Assembly: GCA_007127615.1 (NCBI GenBank)
Contig: SKZB01000494.1
Span: 1-5,406, forward strand
DNA: 5,406 bases
Reading direction: 5' to 3'
Source of the DNA: Phycisphaerales bacterium
Lineage (GTDB): Bacteria > Planctomycetota > Phycisphaerae > Phycisphaerales > SM1A02
Shown here: in pieces, positions 1-4,848 of the stretch
Layout: each line of letters begins with the position of its first letter
Position numbering within the stretch: the first letter of the stretch is position 1
The notes under the pieces: model-generated
Told to the model about the DNA's origin: nothing
Databases searched by the model: none
Seen by the model: the letters and a program-made list of their open reading frames with translations, nothing else
Position numbers and translations under genes: made by a program

Positions 1-110
1 CCCCGACCGTGACGGCATCGTCAAAGGAGCCGATCAGACGCAACGCCTGAATCGCTGCAAAGTATGAATCTGAACGGGCAGATTGACAACCAAGGAAAGC
101 TGAGCCGCTC
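1..110. other. Left-edge region, possible end of a truncated upstream gene
   Basis: No complete gene is visible. On the plus strand the frame beginning at base 2 is open from the window edge to a TGA at 65-67, giving about 21 residues that start PDRDGIVKG and end QRLNRCKV; this could be the C-terminus of a gene 43 bases upstream of the next one. On the minus strand a frame opens with ATG at 112 and runs off the left edge for about 37 residues, beginning MSGSAFLGC. The piece is too short to choose between them, and neither shows a family signature I know. Confidence 0.25.
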
Positions 111-704
111 ATGCCATCAGATGATCTTTTTACGCCTGATCCGATTTCGCTGTTGCAATATCTTCGCGACCAGATCGACAGAGAGGATTGGAGGAACCTT
201 TGTTCATCGCATGTGTCTGAAGATGAGCAGTTCGTAGTTCAGGAGTTGGACAGGTTATTGATTGATGAGATGACGACGCTTCCGTACTTATCGGTCGATG
301 CGTACGATGCGGTCTGGGCGATGCAACATCGATTCGACTATGTGCCGCAGAATTCGCAAGCAGAAGCCTTGGCCGCCTTTGGAGTGGCGTTGGCGGTGCA
401 AGCCGAGTTTCGTGGCATCGTCGTTGCAGAAAGCGGAGATCGAATCGTGCGTCGGTTGATCGAACTCTGTGACAAAGTGGGTGTCGAAGCGCTGAGCCGC
501 TGCGGCCGGTATTGCGCCTGGCTCGGTGAACATGTCAATGACGGAGCGTATCTGCCGGCGGCACGACTGGCAGGGGCAGTCGTGGTTGTGCTTATCTCCC
601 GCAAAAAAACAGAAGAGGCATTACTGGAATACTCTCAGGCGTATTCCTCGGGCTCGGAATTGGATGCAGATGACGTTCCAGAATGGAAACGGCTTTTCGG
701 GTGA
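111..704 (+). CDS. Hypothetical protein, 197 residues, no recognised family
   Basis: I do not recognise this protein and assign no function. It appears soluble: there is no signal peptide, and the only hydrophobic run (around residues 150-162, AARLAGAVVVVLI) is short and reads as a buried helix or strand rather than a clear membrane segment. The N-terminal third is acidic (DDLFTPDP, then EDEQFVVQELDRLLIDE), the middle is Ala-rich and probably helical, and it ends with an acidic stretch and EWKRLFG. The ATG at 111 is the first start in the frame; a possible ribosome site AAGGA at 92-96 lies 14 bases upstream, further than usual. Codons end in A or T much more often than in the genes to the right, which suggests transfer or weak codon selection. 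It faces the dehydratase gene tail to tail. A small AT-richer orphan gene could be an immunity or accessory protein, but nothing in the residues shows that. Confidence 0.7.
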   Translation: MPSDDLFTPDPISLLQYLRDQIDREDWRNLCSSHVSEDEQFVVQELDRLLIDEMTTLPYLSVDAYDAVWAMQHRFDYVPQNSQAEALAAFGVALAVQAEFRGIVVAESGDRIVRRLIELCDKVGVEALSRCGRYCAWLGEHVNDGAYLPAARLAGAVVVVLISRKKTEEALLEYSQAYSSGSELDADDVPEWKRLFG

Positions 705-710
705 GCAAGG

Positions 711-740
711 GATGATCAGGGATCGTCGAGCAGTCGTTTT
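711..740 (+). terminator. Weak candidate terminator between convergent genes
   Basis: A 7-base-pair stem (GATGATC at 711-717 with GATCGTC at 721-727, one G-U pair, loop AGG) sits 7 bases after the stop of the hypothetical gene. The T run (737-740) comes only nine bases after the stem, so the intrinsic-terminator geometry is poor. Position between convergent genes is the main support. Confidence 0.2.
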
Positions 741-1212
741 ACAGCACCATCCCGGTGATCTGACCTTCGAAGACCAGTTTGCCGTTGACCAGCCCCTGGG
801 TGAGGCAGACGAATCGGCGCGGCCGGAACGACTTCTCCTGCGCGATCATATAGAGCTTGTCGCCGGGCACGACCTGGCCGCGAAAGACAAACTCGTCGCA
901 GCGGGTGAAGCCGACGAATCGGTCCTCCCGGGTTTTCTGGTGGTAGAGGACGCTGCTGAGTTGGGCGACGGCTTCGATCTGAAGGACGCCCGGCAGGAGG
1001 GGCCGGCCCGGAATATGGCCGGAAACCCAGAATTCATCTTCGCGCACTTCCTTCACGCCGAGGGCGATGGAGCACGGCTCATCGATCCAGATCACGTGAT
1101 CGAGATGGCGCATATCCCCCGCCTGCGGATTGATGCGGCCGACTTCATCGGCCGGGACGGCGATCCGGGAGAGGTCGAATTGATCGAGATCGAGCAGGGG
1201 TTGGCCGGCCAC
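739..1212 (-). CDS. fabZ: FabZ-type 3-hydroxyacyl-ACP dehydratase
   Basis: Predicted hot-dog-fold dehydratase that removes water from (3R)-3-hydroxyacyl-ACP to give trans-2-enoyl-ACP in cytoplasmic type II fatty acid synthesis. The family signature is clear at residues 66-84: HIPGRPLLPGVLQIEAVAQ, with the catalytic His66 and Glu80 exactly 14 residues apart as in known FabZ enzymes. The usual Phe after the His is Ile here. At 157 residues it is near normal FabZ length, with a slightly long N-terminus (about 12 residues extra before the His). The start is GTG at 1212: an in-frame stop lies at 1234-1236, there is no other usual start between, and a good ribosome site GGAG lies six bases upstream. 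It ends with TAA, 35 bases from the convergent hypothetical gene. It stands alone, without other fab or lpx genes nearby, so the exact acyl substrate is uncertain; it may be a second FabZ-like enzyme rather than the main housekeeping one. Confidence 0.88.
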   Translation of the reverse strand: MAGQPLLDLDQFDLSRIAVPADEVGRINPQAGDMRHLDHVIWIDEPCSIALGVKEVREDEFWVSGHIPGRPLLPGVLQIEAVAQLSSVLYHQKTREDRFVGFTRCDEFVFRGQVVPGDKLYMIAQEKSFRPRRFVCLTQGLVNGKLVFEGQITGMVL

Positions 1213-1433
1213 GCCGTACTCCGTCCGAACGAATCATGGAACGATCGTCAGAGGATGATTCACCAGGGATCATCCGTGCGTGGTGGACAGGATACCGGCT
1301 GGGCGCGAAATCACCACTTCAGGGTGCCCGGCGTCATCCCGGGCCGACCGGCACCGCCGCGTTGAAGCGCCGACCTTCTCGTTCGGACCTTCTCGTCAGG
1401 ACCAATCATCGGGCGTGGATTCACCGGGCGAGC
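1213..1433. other. Intergenic region between dehydratase and Hc1-like gene
   Basis: About 220 bases without a convincing gene. It should hold the dehydratase promoter, but I see no clear -35/-10 pair. The only structure noted is an imperfect tandem repeat in which GACCTTCTCGT occurs at 1372-1382 and again at 1386-1396 (period 14). Confidence 0.4.
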
Positions 1434-1607
1434 TCACTCATCGCCGCGCAATTCCAGAACCGCGACGCGCACATCCTGACAGATCTTCTTGATCTCCTGC
1501 ATCGTTTTACGGACACGGGTGCCGGCGGCCTTGTTGCCGCCCTCGGCCTTGCGGATGTCCTCTTCGGCGTCCTGCACCAGCTTTACGAGACGGTCGTACG
1601 CTTCCAT
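1434..1607 (-). CDS. Histone H1-like Hc1-family nucleoid protein, 57 residues
   Basis: Small helical protein resembling the N-terminal domain of chlamydial histone-like Hc1 (HctA). The core KAEGGNKAAGTRVRKTM at residues 20-36 matches from memory the Hc1 stretch KAEKGNKAAAQRVR, and this is also the form seen in short planctomycete Hc1-like proteins. The likely role is DNA binding or nucleoid organisation. Unlike chlamydial Hc1 (about 125 residues) there is no Lys/Ala-rich C-terminal tail; the protein ends VLELRGDE, so strong DNA condensation is doubtful. The ATG at 1607 is chosen because the family match begins there (MEAYDRLVKLV) and GAGG lies nine bases upstream. A TTG at 1661 would add 18 residues, mostly an Ala run encoded by a GC palindrome, and is unlikely. 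It lies between the hydrolase and the dehydratase on the same strand with wide gaps, so it is probably transcribed on its own. Confidence 0.82.
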   Translation of the reverse strand: MEAYDRLVKLVQDAEEDIRKAEGGNKAAGTRVRKTMQEIKKICQDVRVAVLELRGDE

Positions 1608-1635
1608 GATCGGTTCCCTCACAAAGGAGTCGAAT

Positions 1636-1651
1636 GCGGCCGCGGCCGCGG
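1636..1651. repeat. GC-only palindrome in the Hc1-like gene leader
   Basis: GCGGCCGCGGCCGC at 1636-1649 is a perfect 14-base palindrome (two overlapping GCGGCCGC units), with a second overlapping palindrome CCGCGGCCGCGG at 1640-1651. It begins 28 bases upstream of the Hc1-like start codon, so it would lie in the leader or promoter. It could act as an operator or RNA hairpin, or simply reflect high GC content. Confidence 0.4.
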
Positions 1652-1741
1652 AATGATCCAAGTCAATCGGTCGGTGCGGGGGGAAAACCTGAATCCCGAC
1701 CCGATTTTCTCACGCGGCATTCTATCGTTTCCCGGCCCAGA

Positions 1742-1786
1742 CGGCCGAAAAATCAACCCCGCGATGATCTGTTTTGATTTTGGCCG
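1742..1786. repeat. Inverted repeat with A/T core, candidate terminator
   Basis: The outer arms CGGCC (1742-1746) and GGCCG (1782-1786) and the inner arms AAAATCAA (1749-1756) and TTGATTTT (1774-1781) pair to give 13 base pairs. There is a two-base bulge on the left and a 17-base loop. The repeat begins 22 bases after the stop codon of the isochorismatase-family gene (TAA at 1810-1808, read leftward) and lies upstream of the Hc1-like gene. That position suits transcription termination or an operator. It lacks the classic GC stem followed by a T run, so a terminator role is only a possibility. Confidence 0.4.
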
Positions 1787-1807
1787 GGTTCCTGAACAGG
1801 CGGCGGG

Positions 1808-2371
1808 TTACTGCTCAACCGCCTTGGCCAGTTCGAGTAACGCCTTGAAAGCCGGGTGTTTGGCATCGGCCATCAGTTCGTACATCACCGACAGAACGCC
1901 GGTCGTGACGGCCCCGGCGCGCTCCATGCGACGGATGGCGTGGGGGATCTGATCCCGCTGGCCGCAGGAGATCGCATCGCTGCACACGAAACACTGGTAC
2001 CCCGCCGCGTGCAGGTCCAGCACACTCTGCAAAACGCAGACGTGCGCTTCCACACCGCAGATGATCACGCTCGGCCGCTGCCACGCCTCGAACTGCTGCT
2101 GCACCATGTCCACCCACGCGCTGAAACGCGTCTTTTCCACGCGCCGGGACTGATCGGCCATCGCGCCGGTGATCTCCTCCACGGTGCGGCCGAGCCCGCG
2201 CGGATAGTGCTCGGTGACCAGATAGGGAATCTCCATCTCGTGGGCGGTGCGGATCAGGATCGCGCTGTTGGCGATGACGCGGTGTCGATCCACGATCGAG
2301 GGCATCAAACGTTCCTGAATATCCACCACCAGGAGAGCGGTCTGGTCAGGTTCGAGTCGGGGAATGGGCAT
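1808..2371 (-). CDS. Isochorismatase-family cysteine hydrolase
   Basis: Cytoplasmic alpha/beta hydrolase of the isochorismatase/nicotinamidase superfamily, 187 residues, the normal length. The catalytic triad is visible: Asp17 in TALLVVDIQ, Lys80 in VEKTRFSA and the nucleophile Cys112 in GVEAHVCVLQ. By analogy with nicotinamidases, residues 107-108 should hold the non-proline cis-peptide. The nicotinamidase metal-binding motif (D-x-H with further His) is absent; instead it has TEHYPRGLG at 53-61, typical of the ISOC1/ISOC2-like subgroup, whose natural substrates are largely unknown. It is therefore unlikely to be a nicotinamidase, and true isochorismatase activity is not implied. The ATG at 2371 is followed within ten residues by the first conserved strand, so the start fits, although no good ribosome site precedes it. 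A G-rich tract (C-rich on the coding strand) lies 15 bases upstream. It is 127 bases downstream of purB on the same strand. Confidence 0.88.
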   Translation of the reverse strand: MPIPRLEPDQTALLVVDIQERLMPSIVDRHRVIANSAILIRTAHEMEIPYLVTEHYPRGLGRTVEEITGAMADQSRRVEKTRFSAWVDMVQQQFEAWQRPSVIICGVEAHVCVLQSVLDLHAAGYQCFVCSDAISCGQRDQIPHAIRRMERAGAVTTGVLSVMYELMADAKHPAFKALLELAKAVEQ

Positions 2372-2386
2372 GGGCGTTCAGGAATC

Positions 2387-2423
2387 GGGGGTTGGGGGAG
2401 TTGGGGGGGGGTTGGGAGTCGGG
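2387..2423 (+). other. G-quadruplex-type motif upstream of the hydrolase gene
   Basis: The plus strand has five G runs of 5, 5, 9, 3 and 3 bases (2387-2391, 2394-2398, 2403-2411, 2414-2416, 2421-2423) separated by loops of two to four bases. This satisfies the usual four-runs-of-three G4 rule with short loops. The coding strand of the hydrolase is C-rich here, so the mRNA leader would be C-rich and the G4 would form in the template DNA strand. It lies between the purB stop and the hydrolase start. Confidence 0.6.
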
Positions 2424-2471
2424 AGGTTGTTTTCGTCCATCGGCCGGGAACGGGCCCGCCACTTCCGGGAG

Positions 2472-2489
2472 GTGACGCCCCCCGCCCCC
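2472..2489 (+). repeat. 18-base C-rich direct repeat, copy 1
   Basis: GTGACGCCCCCCGCCCCC occurs here, just downstream of the purB stop codon, and again in the same orientation at 4080-4097, at the sigma factor start. The match stops at both ends (G versus C on the left, A versus C on the right). The C-rich half is low complexity. Confidence 0.6.
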
Positions 2490-2498
2490 ACCCATCAA

Positions 2499-3950
2499 TC
2501 ACACGCGCAATTCTTCCGATGCCTGGGTGAGCGCGCCCGCGAACCGCCGACGGATCGGCTCGACCACGTCCTGCACGAACCGGTCGACCTGTTCCGGTGC
2601 GCGGCCGACGTACGCCGAGGGATCGAGCACCTCGTCGAAATCGACCGAAGCAAACATCGCTTCCCCGCGCAGGCGTTCGAGCAGATCGTTCGCGCCGGCT
2701 TCTTCCTTGACACGCTGCGCGGCCGCCTGGCTGTGCTGGCGGATCACCTCGTGCGCTTCCTGCCGGTCGCCCCCCTGCTGTACCGCGGCCATCAGCATGT
2801 TCTCGCTCGCCATGAAGGGCAATTCCGCCATGAGGTTCGCGCGAATGGTGCGCTCGTAGACGACCAGACCGCCGGTCACATTGCGCATGATCTCGAGTAC
2901 GCCATCCAGCGCGAGGAACGATTCGGGCAGGGCCAGCCGGCGATTCGCCGAGTCGTCGAGGGTGCGCTCCAGCCATTGGGTCGCCGCGGTGTTGAGCGGG
3001 TTCTGCGCCATCGCCATTACGAACCGCGCCATCCCCGTCGCCCGTTCGCACCGCATCGGGTTGCGCTTGTACGGCATCGCGGAGGAACCGATCTGATCGG
3101 TCTCGAACGGCTCCTCGACTTCCTTGCGGTTGGCGAGCAGGCGCAGGTCGCCGGCGCACTTGTGCACCGCCGCCGCCGCGGTCGCCAGGGCGTTCAGAAT
3201 CTGGGCATCGACGAGGCGCGGGTAGGTCTGACCGACTACGCTGAAGCGCATCTCCACCGGCCAGTTCATTTTCTCCGCGACCAGTTGATCGAACTCCTCG
3301 ACCGCGCGGGCATCGCCGTCGAAGAGCGCGAGAAACGACGCCTGCGTGCCGGTCGCGCCGCGCACGCCCTTGAAGCGCAGGGTTTCCAGCCGGTGTTCGA
3401 TATCTTCCAGGGCGAGCGCAAAATCATACGCCCAGAGCGTCGCCCGCTTGCCGACCGTGGTCGGCTGGGCCGGCTGGTAATGGGTGAACCCGAGCGTGGG
3501 CAGGTCCCGGTACTCGATGGCGAAGGTACCCAGCGCATCGATGACCCGCGCCAGCTTGTTCGCGATGATCTGCAGCGAATCGCGCAGCAGGATGAGTTCG
3601 GTGTTGCAGTTCACATCCTGACTGGTCATGCCGAGATGGATGATCGGCCGGGCGTTGGGGGCCAGATCGCCGAGCGCATGCACGTGCGCCATGACGTCGT
3701 GGCGAAGCTTGCTTTCGTACTCAGCGGCGCGGTCGAAATCGATGTCATCGAGATGCTCGCGCAGTTCCTGAATCTGCGGCTCGGTGATGTTCAGGCCGAG
3801 CTCGCGCTGGGCTTCCGCGACGGCGAGCCAGATCCGCCGCCACGTGCTGTGTTTCCGCTGGGCCGACCAGACCTGGCGCATCTCGGCGGAGGCGTAGCGT
3901 GATTCGAGGGGTGACTGATAACCGAGGTGCGCGGGCGGGGCGTTCGTCAT
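2499..3950 (-). CDS. purB: Adenylosuccinate lyase, eukaryote-like type
   Basis: Homotetrameric cytoplasmic lyase of the fumarase/aspartase superfamily. It acts twice in purine synthesis: SAICAR to AICAR plus fumarate, and adenylosuccinate to AMP plus fumarate. With ATG at 3950 it has 483 residues. Visible landmarks are YQSPLESRYAS (11-21), RHDVMAHVH (83-91), HLGMTSQDV (105-113), GFTHYQPAQPTTVGKR (154-169) with catalytic His157, GTQASFL (201-207), the signature loop GSSAMPYKRNP (288-298) with the catalytic Ser at 289-290, and ERTLDDSANRR (328-338). These blocks, and the sequence between them, resemble human ADSL more than the shorter Bacillus-type PurB. An in-frame GTG at 4061 would add 37 low-complexity residues; conservation begins about ten residues after the ATG, so the ATG is preferred. 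No clear ribosome site precedes either start. It diverges from the sigma factor gene and stands apart from other pur genes. Confidence 0.96.
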   Translation of the reverse strand: MTNAPPAHLGYQSPLESRYASAEMRQVWSAQRKHSTWRRIWLAVAEAQRELGLNITEPQIQELREHLDDIDFDRAAEYESKLRHDVMAHVHALGDLAPNARPIIHLGMTSQDVNCNTELILLRDSLQIIANKLARVIDALGTFAIEYRDLPTLGFTHYQPAQPTTVGKRATLWAYDFALALEDIEHRLETLRFKGVRGATGTQASFLALFDGDARAVEEFDQLVAEKMNWPVEMRFSVVGQTYPRLVDAQILNALATAAAAVHKCAGDLRLLANRKEVEEPFETDQIGSSAMPYKRNPMRCERATGMARFVMAMAQNPLNTAATQWLERTLDDSANRRLALPESFLALDGVLEIMRNVTGGLVVYERTIRANLMAELPFMASENMLMAAVQQGGDRQEAHEVIRQHSQAAAQRVKEEAGANDLLERLRGEAMFASVDFDEVLDPSAYVGRAPEQVDRFVQDVVEPIRRRFAGALTQASEELRV

Positions 3951-4008
3951 GGGAAGATTCGAAGCAAGTCTGAGGTCATCGGCACGTTGAGCAGGAAGCA
4001 ACCCGGCG

Positions 4009-4037
4009 GGGAACGCCCCGGCCACCGGCGCGTTCCC
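4009..4037. promoter_or_regulatory. Long dyad in the purB-sigma divergent intergenic region
   Basis: GGGAACGC (4009-4016) pairs with GCGTTCCC (4030-4037). After one C-C mismatch, CCGG (4018-4021) pairs with CCGG (4025-4028) around the three-base loop CCA. That makes 12 of 13 possible pairs over 29 bases. No T run follows on either strand, so it is not a standard intrinsic terminator. Its place between divergent start codons (59 bases from the purB ATG, 43 from the sigma GTG) suits an operator or a leader-RNA hairpin. No promoter hexamers could be assigned with confidence. Confidence 0.5.
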
Positions 4038-4079
4038 ACCAGGCACCCTCGCATCGTACACTGTTCGCAGACTTTACTC

Positions 4080-4097
4080 GTGACGCCCCCCGCCCCC
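4080..4097 (+). repeat. 18-base C-rich direct repeat, copy 2
   Basis: This is the second copy of the repeat at 2472-2489. Here its first three bases are the proposed GTG start codon of the sigma factor, and it encodes the residues MTPPAP. The two copies enclose the purB coding region. Confidence 0.6.
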
Positions 4098-4760
4098 CAA
4101 CGCCGCCCGAGCCGCGATCCCGCTTCTGCGCCGAAGCGGGAGGGCCTCTCCACCGGCCCGCCGCGCATCACGCCCCTGCGCGAACTGCAGCTCATCGAAC
4201 GGTACCAGCGGGGTGATCCCGAAGCGCTCAGCGAACTGCTGCAGGCCTATCAGCACCGCATCTACAGCATTTGCTACCGCATGGTCCGTGATCCGGATCG
4301 GGCCGCCGATCTCACCCAGGACACACTGATCAAGGTGATTGAGCATCTCGACCGTTACGACGGCCGGGCCAGGCTCAGCACCTGGATCATCCGGATTGCG
4401 ATGAACTGCACCATCAGCCAGCTTCGCAAGGACAAAATCCGCCGCCACGCCGCCTACGATGAGCAGGGCGGCGATCCCGACGGGCCAGACGGCCGGAGGG
4501 GCGGAAACGCCGTCCCCGGCCGGGAACTTTCCGGCCGGGAACGCGTCGAACGAACCGAGCGCGACGCTGCGGTCAGCCGGGCGCTGGAACAGCTCGATCC
4601 CGACACCCGGGCGCTGCTGATTCTTCGCGATATGCAGGACCTCGACTACGAGCAGATCGCCGCGGTGCTCGATATTCCGCTCGGGACGGTGAAGTCCCGG
4701 CTGTTCCGCGCCCGCGGGCAACTGCGGAGCTGTCTGAGTGAAACCATTGACCCGGAGTGA
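4080..4760 (+). CDS. ECF-type RNA polymerase sigma factor
   Basis: Sigma-70 family protein of the extracytoplasmic function group that directs RNA polymerase to a specific set of promoters. With GTG at 4080 it has 226 residues. Region 2 spans about 46-118, with YSICYRMVRDPDRAADLTQD (62-81) and the DNA-melting/-10 segment RLSTWIIRIAMNCTISQLR (98-116). Region 4 spans about 165-216, with LEQLDPDTRALLILRDMQDL followed by the helix-turn-helix YEQIAAVLDIPLGTVKSRLF (190-209). Regions 1.1 and 3 are absent, as expected. The linker (about 121-160) is long and rich in Gly, Asp and Arg, with a 12-base tandem repeat (4516-4527 and 4531-4542). The start is uncertain: an upstream GTG at 3927 would give 277 residues but overlap the divergent purB start, and no good ribosome site marks either. 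The membrane protein 88 bases downstream is the likely cognate regulator. Confidence 0.9.
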   Translation: MTPPAPQRRPSRDPASAPKREGLSTGPPRITPLRELQLIERYQRGDPEALSELLQAYQHRIYSICYRMVRDPDRAADLTQDTLIKVIEHLDRYDGRARLSTWIIRIAMNCTISQLRKDKIRRHAAYDEQGGDPDGPDGRRGGNAVPGRELSGRERVERTERDAAVSRALEQLDPDTRALLILRDMQDLDYEQIAAVLDIPLGTVKSRLFRARGQLRSCLSETIDPE

Positions 4761-4848
4761 CTTTTCCTTCCCGATCAATCGGCCGACCGTTTCGATCCGA
4801 CTGATTATTCCGTCCCGATGACCGCTCGATCCCACCTGATCCACACTC

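Noticed and set aside
526..1365. Plus-strand open frame of 279 codons across the dehydratase gene
   Set aside because: It overlaps the end of the hypothetical gene in another frame and lies opposite the FabZ-type gene, which carries the catalytic motif. It is a high-GC shadow frame.
1661..1724. Promoter-like hexamers upstream of the Hc1-like gene: TTGACT (minus strand, 1666-1661) and TAGAAT (minus strand, 1724-1719)
   Set aside because: Each resembles one sigma-70 element, but neither has a partner at 16-18 bases, and they occur in the wrong order relative to each other.
1236..2530. Two long plus-strand frames (1236-1952 and 1856-2530)
   Set aside because: They run opposite the Hc1-like and isochorismatase-family genes and across intergenic sequence; the opposite-strand products have clear family residues and these do not.
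2305..3159. Minus-strand frame of 284 codons overlapping purB and the hydrolase
   Set aside because: It is a frame-shifted reading of the same strand, dominated by Arg, Gly and Pro, and crosses the end of purB and the start of the hydrolase.
2364..3902. Plus-strand open frame of 512 codons opposite purB
   Set aside because: It is the antisense shadow of purB, whose minus-strand product matches adenylosuccinate lyase from end to end; the plus-strand product is rich in Arg and His and shows no family motif.
3927..4079. Upstream extension of the sigma factor to a GTG at 3927
   Set aside because: It would overlap the divergent purB start by 24 bases and add about 51 basic, low-complexity residues that are not part of any sigma region.
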